From positions 1 through 64,000 of the forward strand of contig JARGXX010000008.1 in NCBI GenBank assembly GCA_030374765.1: DNA of 64,000 bases, written 5' to 3'. How positions within the stretch are numbered: the first letter of the stretch is position 1; the number at the start of each line of letters is the position of its first letter. Made by a program: the position numbers and the translations under genes. The notes below the pieces were generated by a model. The model made no database searches. It was given only the letters and a program-made list of their open reading frames with translations, and was not told where the DNA came from. Shown here piece after piece: positions 32,414 through 43,960 of the stretch. The DNA comes from Agarophyton chilense. Taxonomy: Eukaryota > Rhodophyta > Florideophyceae > Gracilariales > Gracilariaceae.

Positions 32414-33319
32414 GTGCACTGTCCATATTCCCGGATGTGCGCCCTATGGTGTGTGCATTGAATGAGTTTAGTTGCATGGTGAAGAAGAGAGTTATCACTT
32501 GCGTTATGTCTTGATTTCTGTTCATTCATTAAAATCGTTGCCGACAGCTGCCAAGTTGCGTTCAGCCGGGAAGTGAGTCGCGTTCATTTCTTTGCGGATT
32601 GCGAATGGCGCTTCTCTTCCTCCAAGAGATTCTCTACCCTAAGCCACCACTTCCCAGGGTTGCTAGTTGCTCTCTTTGCCCTCGCCGCTTCAAGAGTCAA
32701 ACTATGACAATGTCTCGACGCCTGAAGCAGTACTAGTTTCCCAAACCTTGCAATAATCTTTTTTGCGTGCTACATCGAAGCACTGGCATCTGTTATGGCA
32801 ATAGCAATCGAAAATGAGCTTTTCTTCAAATGAATCCACTGCTTTCCAAACAAGTTAGCGCGTCATGCATGCGACTATGTGCACAGCCGTTTCCCTTGCA
32901 TGTACAACCCTGAAGGTGAATTCTCAGCTTGATCCACGTGTTGCACGTTAGTTGGTACTTAGCGCGCGGGCAGCTCTTTTGCCGGGGTGAAACCCGGACA
33001 ATAATTGTGCATATCTGCCTCTCTTTTCCAAGTCAACAAAACGAACGCGCTCCTCTTGAGATGATTGCTAATGCATTCGTCTTGCATTGAAGTCAAAAAC
33101 CTCGCATGTACTTGATATACGTGGTACGCAATCATGCAGATGGTTGTACGAATGTACATAATGAGCTTTAGATTGAATGATGGCCCGAAAAGCACAGCAT
33201 TGACTACAAGGAAATGATCTTCGTATTAAAAGAAACAAGTTCACGTACTTCGTAATGGATTTCGGTTTGGATATATATTGAAACATGACATAGAATCTAT
33301 TGTAGGCCCTTCTATCCCA
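32414..33319. other. Intergenic sequence
   Basis: Nothing supported beyond a possible poly(A)-type signal ATTAAA at about 32529 for the preceding gene. Confidence 0.45.
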
Positions 33320-33517
33320 AATAAGATGCTCACGGATGTTTCAAGAACATCTTCTCCAACGGCAAAGATGAGACATCCCATTAAAATCAATGCGGAACGC
33401 AATGCTTATCAAGAATACGAGATAACCGATGTTGGATTAATTAGATCTGCACAAAAACTTGTGGATGTGTTGACAAAGCGAATAAGGAACCCTCCCTGTA
33501 TTCCAAAAGGTTCATAA
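33320..33517 (+). mobile_element. Copia RNase H end fragment
   Basis: The frame ends with MRHPIKINAERNAYQEYEI and SAQKLVDVLTKR, the pattern at the very end of Copia polyproteins (KHI-x-I-x-Y...ADVLTK). Only this end is recognisable. Old. The A/T-rich sequence after it (33518-34008) may include its LTR. Confidence 0.6.
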
Positions 33518-34008
33518 TGATTAGGATATTTTTCACATAATAAATCAGAACCCAACATATTTTTTTCAATATCTTGTTTTTCCAATGCTTTTGCATGAAA
33601 TTCCATATTCGAAACAAACATATCTATATCTGCAACTGAGCCTGGATGGTGTTCACTACAAAAAAGTGCAATTCCTTTTGGTATTACAGACATTTCTACT
33701 TTCAATCTATACAGGTTATGCTTTCTACAAAAATATTTCTTACCCTCAGATATATTTCCGGATGGTCGAAAACTCTGTTGAAAGGTTACGTCGGTTGCGA
33801 AGTGTAAAAAATTCCAAAATTCTCAAAGTGCAGTTATTCTGCGACATTTTTTGCAAAGGATAGTAACCGTGTGCCGTAGACATAAAACTATTGTATATTT
33901 CGGTGGATGTTGCTTGACTAAAATTGATTATAATCCTCTCGAATGAAAACCCAGCTACGTTACATATTTTTTTTCTAAAACATGCCAGTGACCTCAGTGC
34001 TTCAGCAA

Positions 34009-37000
34009 ATTTACGTGAGCCTTTACGTGATTATGATATTCCTCATGCTCACATTTTACTGGTGACATGCACTTGCTTCTATAAAGGGAGTGATAGACAC
34101 TTGATGGCAAGGTCTACAACTCCGGAACTCATTCCATTGCATCAACCTTTCGCTGGTCAAGAGGTTATGAGCCCAGCTCGCTACAGTACTTTTCTTGCTG
34201 AAAACGTTTGGTCCTCTCATCTACCTGTGTTTTGATTTCCTTCAAAGGTTTTTGTAACTCTTTCCTTTAAGGATGGAGTCAGAAAAGGTTCTCGTGAAAA
34301 CTTTTGAGGAGCAACATGACTAATAATTGCGGCGAATAAGAATTGAAGCAGCTTGTGAAGCTCGAGGCATTGCAATTGCCGTATTGCGAACAAGGAATCC
34401 ATATACAAGAGATGATCAGAAACAAAAGTAGTTTGAGTTCAACCAAAAGAAAGCGAGCGAATTAATCGTCTCAGCACTGTCAGATGAAAAATTAAGAACT
34501 GTAGAATCAGAAATTGAAAACCCTTACAAAATGCTTAAACGTCTGGATGATCGATATGCATCTACCCAAGCTGCATACCGCATTGCGAAAATTTGTGAGC
34601 TATTCAGTCTTCGATACTCAGAAATGAACCAGAACCTTGGCCGTCAAATTGACAAAAGGGCGAGTCTCTTAGAACAGCTGGTTTCAGTAGATATCAAACT
34701 GCCTGAAGAGCATTGTGTGGCATTGTTTATATCTGCCGTTGTGGCATGCAAGCTCAACTTACTTTGTGCTGCAATCAAGATACTTTCACCAGAGAACACA
34801 ACATGGGACCTTGTAGCTGCAAGATTCCTCGGCGAGCACCGTTTTTTTCATGACCATGCTCCCGAACGCTCTCATGTTGCTAAACGGAAGTGTGCTATGT
34901 GTGACAAGGATAATCATCCAACGGAACTTTTCTATTTCAATCCATTATATTCCAGAAACAAACTAAATCTCCCAAGAAAAGGAGATGGGATGTCTTTATC
35001 AAAGGAAACCCCAATAAATGATCAACTTTCAAACAGCAAATCAGAGAAGGACATTAAAACTGGTAAAATAAGAAATCAACATCGTGCAGCAGTGGCAAAA
35101 GCTACGACTTCACGCACTACTCTGGAGCACTTTTCGATGCTTGATTCGGGTACGACAACATACCTTACGCTCTCTTCAGAACAAATGACTCGCAGCGATT
35201 GTTGCAGTATACCGAATGCTCTAGGAGACAATTCCGAAATTATTGCAACTGAACAAGGCACCAGATCAGCCACTTGGTCTTATGATGGACAGAATACAGA
35301 GGTTACGCTCAGCAACACTTTGGTTTCGTCTAATCTCGCTATGAGCTTACTCTCAATACCAGCTTAAACAACTAAAGGAATGGCAGTCCTATTCTTACCC
35401 CAAGCAGCGCTAATTATCGGCCTTGAAAATGATCTTCGCGTTATTGGAAATGCGGAGAAACAACCAGACAGACTATACTGTATCCCAGAAAAATGTACAA
35501 TCAATTCAAATGAGCATAGTTCTCTACCACCAAGCTTAGAACATTCAATGATGGCCTGCATCTCGTCAATGGTTAGAAATATAGCTGTAGCAAGATCTGA
35601 AGCGGAATACATTCTCAGAGAATTTGAGGATCAACTCAAAGATCTAGGAATTCGAAACGACCCCTCTTCGGACAATAGATGTGATTATGACTCTGACGAT
35701 GACCTTCCAGACTTAATCTCCAAGGATGAAGTCTCTTTCATATCCGAGGATGACGGATACAGTGATATTTGTTCTCACGAAGGCAACGATCGAAATGAAG
35801 ATGAAGATACCCACTGCAAAAGTGCTTGTACATCTGTTTCCAGAGAATCACGGAACAAACTCCAACTGTGGCGCCATTGACTGGCTCACACTGCCACGAC
35901 TTAAAAACTATTGCAAGAATGTTGAAAAGTGGTACTTTACCAACGACGTCACACTCATAGCCTATCTGTGTTCCGTGCCTACAGGACAAATTCAGAAAAG
36001 CCTTCATTGGATCTGTCACGTCAGCGTCACGTCCGGGACATTTGCACGCCGACATCACCTTTGTTGGAACGAACTCCTCTGAAGGTTTCAGATATTATAC
36101 CGTCATAGTCGATGAAGAGACTCGGTTTCTGTTTACCAAACCACTTGGTGGGAAAAGTGAGGCTTCAGAGGTTATATAGGATTTTATCAAGTGGTTTGAG
36201 CGTCAAACTGCTTATAATGTTATGTGAATACACACAGATGGTGGTTCTGAACTCTTCAAGGCCCAGAAGGCACTCCAAAAGCTCCGTGTAAATGTTTCAC
36301 GGTCATCACCATACACACCGTCGTCCAACGGGCTTGCCGAACGTCATATTGCCACACCAATGAGACCGATCAGAGCTTGTCCGCAGAAAGGAAAACTATC
36401 TCTCACATACTGGCCGGTAGCTCTGGCACATGTTACCGATTCAAAGGACAGTATAATACGCAGCACCACAAGGAAAGTTCCATATGTCCACCTTCTTAAT
36501 GAACAGCCTCGCTTTGTGCAATATCTAAGTTCTTTTGGATGTCGCGCATTTGTTTTGCGCAATGAAGAAATCCTCGAAAAATGGAACCTTGTCTTACTGA
36601 TGGCATTCAACTTGGTCATGTAAAGGAGAAATGTATAGAATCCTCACACACTCCTTTGGAATAGAAACCACCAAACACGTTCGAATTATTGAATCTAAGT
36701 TTCCTGGCACAGTGGTCCCTTTACGAACTCAGGCTCCCACACTCACTAATCCCGTGCCAAAATATCGAATGCTACATATGTGATGATGAAGTGAAAGAAG
36801 ACTTTGTAAAATCAGAAACTTATCCTATTTCTCATACCTGAACACCTATGGAGTCTGACAGTGCTTCGATTTCGTCTTCAGTCTTAGAAGAACTCACTCA
36901 TTATCCTGAAAAGGATTCAACATATAACCCTAACACTGGTAACTATACATCAGATGATCAATCTCCTCCTGTATCCTTTGCCAATGCCCAATCTCATCGT

Positions 37001-38666
37001 GCACTTTCCGAGACTATTAGTACCACTGATGATTCTACGCTTCCACAAAAACTGGCATCAAATGAGTCTGAATTCTGGCTTGAGGCTATTCGTGAGGACC
37101 TTCAGACAATCTGTCACCTTGGAACGTATAATGATGCAGAATATGGTCATGGACGTCTAATTCCTTCTGGTATTTTTTTCCGTCTCAAAACAGATCATAA
37201 TGGGAGCCCCTTGCGCTTCAAAGCTCGATTAGTACCTCGTGGAAATTTTTCAGCTCCACTCAGACAAGAAAAACCTATATGCCCCTGTGCTCCACTTCCA
37301 AATAGTTCGTATCATACTTGCTATCTCCGCTGCTAAAGGCTGTGATGGACAGCACATTGACGCCAAAAGTGCCTTTCTTCATGCGTCCCGTCCACTGGAT
37401 AACCCAGTGTGGATCAAACTTCCTACTATTTCTGGAATTTCAGAAGCTAGTAGACACATTGTCTTCCTTTTCAAATCCCGTTATGGAACTCGGGAGGCCT
37501 CTTGGCTGTGGCACAATGACTTATACAATTTTCTTTGCTCTATTGGATTTCGCCATCTCAAACGTGCACCCTGCATATTCAGTCACAATCAGGGCAATGA
37601 CATGGTCGTCGTCCTTGCATACGTAGACCATCTCAGCAATTTTGGGCCTCGTCTTCTCACTTCATGGGCTGAAAAGAAACTGGGTGCACATTACGTTGTC
37701 TCGGATCTTGGACGAACCGATATTTATCTTAGATTATCTATCGACGAGCAACGAAGTCGTACTATCTTGCACTAGCGCCTTTTGATAGAAAAAACATCCG
37801 ATTGACCAACATGGAAGATGCCAATCCTCTTCGCACTCCACTTCTATTGGAACATCCGCTTTATGATTCCCATCGCTCTCGCTCGGAATCGGAAACACTC
37901 AGAATGAAGAGTACGCCGTATGAAAGAATCCTGGTTTGTTTCTGAGCAAAAGACCACGCCCAGACCTGTGTACTGTGGTTTCAATTCTTAGAAAGTTTAC
38001 TAAAGCTCCATTGCCATCTCATTGGAACTGCATGAAGAAAACGGTTCGGTATTTAATTAAGACAAAAGACCATGGACTTGTTATTTCGAAACTGGACAAT
38101 CTGAATATCTGTGCTTGGTCTGATGCAGATTGGGGTCATGATCTTGACATCATTTCCATGTGTGGATAAGGAATTCCTTCCAGGAAGTCGAAATGGAGAC
38201 TACTTACGCAATTTGCTTACACCAGGACAACTGCGGTACTATTTCCTGGACCAAAGCCACAAGTGGTATGCGAAAGGTCAAACACACCGAATTAATGTGT
38301 CATCATGTCTTGATACCGTGAAAGATAACATTGTGGCTGTGAAGTTCCATCAGAAGATAATCTTGCAGAAATATTTACAAAAATCCCTGATTGAAGAGCA
38401 GTTCTTCAAACATCGCAATTCTCATGAAACCGCTCCTTTCCAGGTCAAGCGAGGCTCTCAGTGAGTTTTAATAGGTCTGTAGTAAGTGGCAGGTTGCATT
38501 TATGTATTTGTATTCTTATATTTGTAGTTAATGTTTACGTGAGCGTTTGCGTGATCATGATACTTCTCATCCTCGCATTATACTGGTGATATGTACCTGC
38601 TTTTATAAAGAGAGTGACGGCAAGGTCTACAACTCTCGCTATTTCATCAATTTTTAGCTGGTCAAA
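34009..38666 (+). mobile_element. Old Ty1/Copia element Cop-B2 with diverged LTR cores
   Basis: LTR cores: 34009-34163 and 38530-38666, roughly 80% alike (both with TTTACGTGAG at the start, TATAAAG and CAAGGTCTACAACTC). Plus-strand parts: gag (34531 to about 35100) with a CAMCDKDNHP zinc-knuckle-like motif; protease region with LDSGTTTYLTL at about 35140; integrase (FRYYT... about 36090; IHTDGGSELF about 36230; SSNGLAERH about 36315); reverse transcriptase (FKARLVPRGN near 37225; VVVLAYVDHLSNFG near 37610); RNase H end near 38400. Many breaks, old. Sister copy of 22765-25240. Confidence 0.8.
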
Positions 38667-38939
38667 ACTTCCGGATCGGATTCGGCCAGCCCGCCTCTGA
38701 CTGGACTCTGTTCTCGATGCAGAACAAAAATGAGTTGCGTGCCGAATTTGTGGTTCTAAATAAATCTTCTTTCTACACCGCTACGTCCAAAAAGTATCTA
38801 AATTACTGTATTAGTTGAGGGCAACTGTAAAGTCAAGGTGTGTGGCTCGCACTAATATAAATTAATAATTTGACACGCATTACAAATATATATCCGATTA
38901 CTTGTTCTCTTGTTCTTAGTCCAGACTTTGAATTCGAAA

Positions 38940-39672
38940 AGGCAATGAGTAGAACCGAGGTTAGAGGCACAAGAGATCAGATTAGTACCATCAAAAGCCT
39001 GGACAGGTAGATGAGAGCAGCGGTTTGAAAGTGAGAAAGCAGAATTGTTATTGGTTATTCCTTTGCTCTTAGTTGCAAAGCCCGGATAGGCTATGTTGCC
39101 CGCCTGCTGCCCAGCTCTGCAATTAAATTTCAAGTAAAATTATGACCTCTACTGTCAAAACATGTACTGCGCACACCTCACAAATTATTTTCAACCACCT
39201 AAACAGGAGTGTTTGAGATATTAAGTGTTTGGCACTCTACGGGTAGCAACATTTAGTTCAGCTCTTTAAAGTCAGCAAGCTAGTGGCGAACACGAAGAGC
39301 TTTCCAATGAAGCTCTTTATGCATTGAACAGCCTTTTGGTTTGAAAGATAGGTGTATCGAGGTACAGGAGAACAGTGAGGACACCACTCAGCGACGAATT
39401 ACATGTTGAATGGTTACTAAAAAAGAATCATGCCAGCTAGCAATGAACTGTATCCGGACTACACAGCTGAATCATCACGGTGATTCTCCACGAATATTAT
39501 AGAACAACATCAATTCGCTCTATCGCAACAGATTTTATGACAGCACTGCCCATGACCTGTTTTAAAACCATTAGTTGTGTACTGTAGGAGGCAAGCCAGA
39601 ATTATAATTTTGACAAACGTTGATCTCCGCCTGAGAACTGACGAAAAAATCCCGAACACCAGTGCACCCCCA
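38940..39672. repeat. 730-bp non-coding repeat, copy 2
   Basis: About 96% identical to 25822-26553, in the same orientation and again downstream of a Cop-B element. The Copia coding parts of the two loci are only about 90% alike, so repeat and elements do not share one simple history. Confidence 0.85.
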
Positions 39673-41799
39673 GATAGAACTGGCGTTGAGTTCCAAAGTT
39701 GTTTGGGGAATCATTTATGCCATTTGACGCATTCTGAACCCCGCAGCGGTAGCTTACTAACAAAAACATAAAAAAATCGCGACATCCCGCTTTTGTGCAA
39801 CTTTCTTTCGGTAGACCATTCTTTTATTGCCTCCCTTTTTGGGAAGAAGGATCCACAAGTCGTAAGGAAAACACTGTGAGAAAAGTTTTAAATAGTTTCA
39901 CAAACCAGCATCGACCTTCTGCAGTACAGTTTGAAATATTAAGGTACGCTTAAATGCGGAAGATTTTGTGAAGTGTTGACTTGAATTCGGTTTTTAGACT
40001 CATTCTATGTTCTTCTGTTCTTTTATATTGCTTTTAAGCTCTTCTAACTTGTTCTGGACGCATATCATGTCGTATTAAGATAGTTCTTTCTTTATCTACA
40101 TAAAGGTCTATAGAAGCAGCTAGAGGCTTGTACATACGTCTATTACATAAAGACGTTTACAGTTGCATTCTGGAACCTTTTTGAGGTTTCTACAACAAAA
40201 ATATCAGGATCTATGCGTGCAAAATGGTGCGTCTGTGCTAGAATATATGAGCCGTCTAGCAAAAGTCGAATCGAAGCCCGGCAGTGACAGGCATTCTGGA
40301 TCCGACAAAGATAAGCTGCGTGCACTCTTTGGAGGGTAACTGAAGGAGTATTAAGTATCCGCTGAGGTGATTCGTGCCACTGACAACAAGCCACATGAAG
40401 CCACTCCCATGTTCATCACAAGAGAGATACAGGTGGGCATGGGCGGTTCAAAATCGGCCGGTGGCGGTAGTGGCGGAACCTTTTACGTTCGAAGGTTTAC
40501 ATAAAACAAGGACCGAACCTTTTTCTTGTGTAACGAGAAAAAACAAATCAAATGCCTTTTCAGGAAGAACCCACGAAGCGACAAACACGTCAAAAAGAAC
40601 AATGTTTTCGAAAGGCGCTGAGAAACCGAAGAGTTACCAAGAAACCCCCCACAGGGCAGACAAAATGCCTGGATGCCGTTCATTGCAGCAAATGTGGCAT
40701 CTGCAAAGAAAGAGTCTATCATGCAAGAACACAAATGATATTTGGACTCTGTACCCATTATACACATGACCGCAGAGTCTGATATTCTTTATTATATAGT
40801 AGTCTGTGGTGCTCCAGTACCAGCTCGTGGGTTGCGCTTCTGGGTTTTCTATGATGCGTGCGCTGCGTAGGTGTCGCTGTCGTCCAGCAGCTGTCTACTT
40901 CGAAGTCCTACGCAGTCCAAACGCCCACATCTCAATCCAGACTACAGTCCACTCTGGGCTGCAGTTGCGCTATTTCATCCCAGTTCCGCAGCACCCTGCT
41001 TTGGGATGCGCGTATGCATCCCAGGTGTGCTCGTGGGTGGTCAACAGGTACGTATTGAAATTTGTGTGCACCCTTTTGTCAGTGATTGCCATTCTCAGAA
41101 AGAACTGTTTTATCGTTTTAAAGTCTGATCAGCCAGGGTAGGAACTGTGTCTTGTAATCAATCATCGAACGAGCGATAGAATGGGTTCTTTGTTTTGAGC
41201 AGTATTCGGGTACTAGATAGATCTGAGACGGCTAAGTGTTGCTAGGTAGCTGAGCTGCGGTAGTCGCATGACTAGCCTTACCAGCATGTAGTCTTTATAT
41301 GTAGTCTATGTCAACTGTATTGTAATGTAACAACTCACTACAACCGCCATCTGAGCATATGCAATGGAATCGCTTTTCTCTCGGGTGGTCTGTCGTGCAT
41401 GCTTTCGTGAGTTTTACAAATGCAATTGACATTCATAAGATTTGGTATAGAACTCAAGACAGCCCTCTACGAGAACACATTCCGTTCTTTGTCCAAAGAA
41501 TCGACATTTATTTCAAATGTAAGCTACATCTAAACACTACTGTGGCACAAAAAAACTTGGGAATCCTGGCGCAAATGCAATGCAGAAAACTATGAAGGTT
41601 GTAGATGGTGTTGAAATATCTAGTGTCTGACATAGCCATTTCAAAGGCCGCAGCCTAAACGTTGGTCTAAGAGACCATCAATATCAGTAACCAATTACCT
41701 CTGTGGCAGTTTGGGAGATCATATGACTATTGAACAACCACAAAATGTTTCAAACCCTTCGTATTTCCATAAAAAACATTGCGTTTTGCCGAAACCGAA
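39673..41799. other. Unassigned sequence left of chromovirus E
   Basis: No clear gene. It holds the small Cys-rich ORF at 40552-40782, a TATATG-rich stretch at about 41300 and short frames with no domain (41359-41595). A few bases near 41655 (AAAGGCCGCAGCC) recur at about 12489. Confidence 0.4.
40552..40782 (+). CDS. Small basic Cys/His-containing ORF, 76 aa, doubtful
   Basis: ATG at 40552. The N-terminal half is strongly basic (RQTRQKEQCFRKALRNRRV); the C-terminal half has CLDAVHCSKCGICKERVYH, a possible zinc-binding cluster. No promoter or neighbours support it, and the frame could be a remnant of a longer gene. Function unknown. Confidence 0.25.
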   Translation: MPFQEEPTKRQTRQKEQCFRKALRNRRVTKKPPTGQTKCLDAVHCSKCGICKERVYHARTQMIFGLCTHYTHDRRV

Positions 41800-42034
41800 T
41801 GCGCTGACCGGAAGGTCAGTAGAGAAAAAGATCGATGACTCGGTTTAGTAAAGCAGGCCAGTTTGTTGCGCCTTAAGTACTGAGTCCGACTTTCTATTGG
41901 AGGAGGACGTGATTCGCTACCGCTACCCAGCCATTGGTTGCATGCTACCTAGCCTAGTTGTTGCGTGGCCTGTTGTTGACTCACAACGGACTCGGATCCC
42001 TTTTGAGGTTACGCGTGCGTCTGGGTGCGTCACA
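41800..42034 (-). repeat. Left (3') LTR of chromovirus E
   Basis: 235 bp, TG...CA ends. Same family as the solo LTR at 30954-31179 and the right LTR at 47647-47881. Confidence 0.88.
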
Positions 42035-42044
42035 ATCCCCTCTT

Positions 42045-42284
42045 TCAAAGAGAAAGTTGTTTTCGAGCCTTTGCAACCAAATCTGCCGGAGCGTGTTTTC
42101 GCTTGAGTAGAAGTCGAAACAATACGGGAATATCCTCGGTGATCGTTTCGATAGGCTCTACAGTGTCTTGCTTTTGTGACAAACCTTTCCACCGCACGTG
42201 GACCTTCAATCCATCTGTATTTTCTACCAGCTTTGTTAATCGAGAGACAGGCATTCCCGTTTTTGATTTCAAGACATGACTCAT
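42045..42284 (-). CDS. Chromodomain module of chromovirus E
   Basis: The frame contains MPVSRLTKLVENTDGLKVHV, then RWKGLSQKQDTVEPIETI and the helix DIPVLFRLLLKRK: a chromodomain at the extreme end of pol. Its stop lies about 10 bases from the LTR, with the purine tract in between. Such tails read methylated histone H3 in known chromoviruses. Confidence 0.75.
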   Translation of the reverse strand: MSHVLKSKTGMPVSRLTKLVENTDGLKVHVRWKGLSQKQDTVEPIETITEDIPVLFRLLLKRKHAPADLVAKARKQLSL

Positions 42285-43204
42285 AATACAATCTCAGTCA
42301 AGAGATCTGCTACAATAAATCTTCAATCTGCTTCCAATTAGGTATTCTGTAGAACCGTTTCGTAAATCCTCGACTTAAAATAATCGGATGAAATTTTAAC
42401 TATCCTTCTCGATCGTCTCCATCGCAAAGCAAGTTTTTAACAGGCACTAAAAACTTCCCGTGCAACCAGAATAAAGTCGCCTTCGATGAAGTTGGTCTGA
42501 ATTCACCGAGAAGCTTTCTGATAAGATACAGCTCTGAAATTCAACAAAGTTCGTTGTACGAGTGGATGAAGTTAGGCGAGGTAATGGTTCAGCTGTTTAT
42601 TTTACATTGCACGTTCCAAAACGGCCTTCTTGACAGTTACAGACTTTGACGACGTAGTTCGGATGAACGTTCGAAGATGTAGTGTCGGATCCGTGCCTAA
42701 GAAGGCAAAAACAGGGTCAATGTTACCACGGTGCGGTAAATATTTATTGGTCAGAGAGCTTCTAGTAATCGGGAGAAGATCAGTCCGTTCTTCTAAATCC
42801 ATTTGCTGTTCCAAAGTCAGAGCTCGAAAGGTTTTCAACACTTTTTTCTAGGATATTCTACTGCGCCATTGCTCGAAGGCCTGTATGGAAACTTGAAATG
42901 GTGGGTAACGCGCAAAGACTTGGCGAGCAGTCGGAAATCTTAGTTGCGGAAATGTACCGGTCCATCAGACATCAGACCTTATGGGACTGCAAAAGCAGCA
43001 CACCAGTCGATGAGTGCGTTAGCTGCATGTTTTGCTGAGGTTTTTTGGAACGCAAATAGCCACTTGTGGTCTGAATGGTTGTCATGGAGCATGAGGACAT
43101 ACTTCTCTCCAGTCCTGCTTGGACCGATCTCCAGGTAGTCAAATTGGAGGAAGTCATTCGGAGCACTACCGTGCACTGCTGGTTCATAAGGTCGGTGTCG
43201 TGCA

Positions 43205-43960
43205 ATACCCTGCGAGGGGAAAAGACACTCAAGGTGTTCAAAGCCTTGCTTTTTTCTTAGGGGAACTCAGCGTAGAGCCTTCCATATCTCCTAGCTGTGG
43301 GTGTAACTCTATGGAGATTGCAGGATATACCACAGAAGTGGGGATAGAAACGAGTATGCAGTGTACGATAGCAATGCCGATAGCTCTTAGAAAAGCAGAA
43401 ATAAGGGATTAAATAAAGGGAGAAAACTCCAACGGAGCAATAAAAATAACAAGAAACCAAGAAACAACCAAATACTGGGGCGGAGAAGAAACCTGTAACA
43501 CACAGTAAAATATAAGTATAAAAGAAACAGGGAAACTACGCAAGGTGTAGCAAGAATCACTCCTTAAGATATGCCAGTAGGATAACTGAACCGATGGCAA
43601 TCCGGATACCCTCCGAAGGGAGTGGTAATCCTGCAAAAGCAGTCAAAATTAGAGCCGAACACCCGGTACCCATTTACTTGGTGATGGCGACGGCGAGATC
43701 GCCGGAGCACAAGTACTGTTCTTGTGCGGACGCTAGACTAATTAATTAAGTTAAATAAACTAATCTAGTGCCACTTATTATATTACTACATTTCTAATTA
43801 ATGTTCTTCCCATGTAGGGACCCCTTATAACGGGGGTCCCTGCCTTCTAAATATACCACGCTACCATAGCGCCAAAAAACCTACAATATTCCTCTAATAA
43901 GTAGAGCATCCCCCACGGGAGTATCAATATTATCTTATGCGTATCCACCACCAAAATATC
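43205..43960 (-). mobile_element. Foreign LTR of the G1 family nested in chromovirus E
   Basis: From 43210 the sequence follows the G1 LTR (ACTCAAGGTGTTC, GGGTGTAACTC, GGGCGGAGAAGAAACCTG and so on), strongly diverged. It separates the integrase core (ends about 43190) from the integrase zinc finger (starts about 43980) of chromovirus E. The part from about 43680 to 43960 is A/T-rich and contains two perfect hairpins; where the LTR stops is not certain. Confidence 0.65.
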
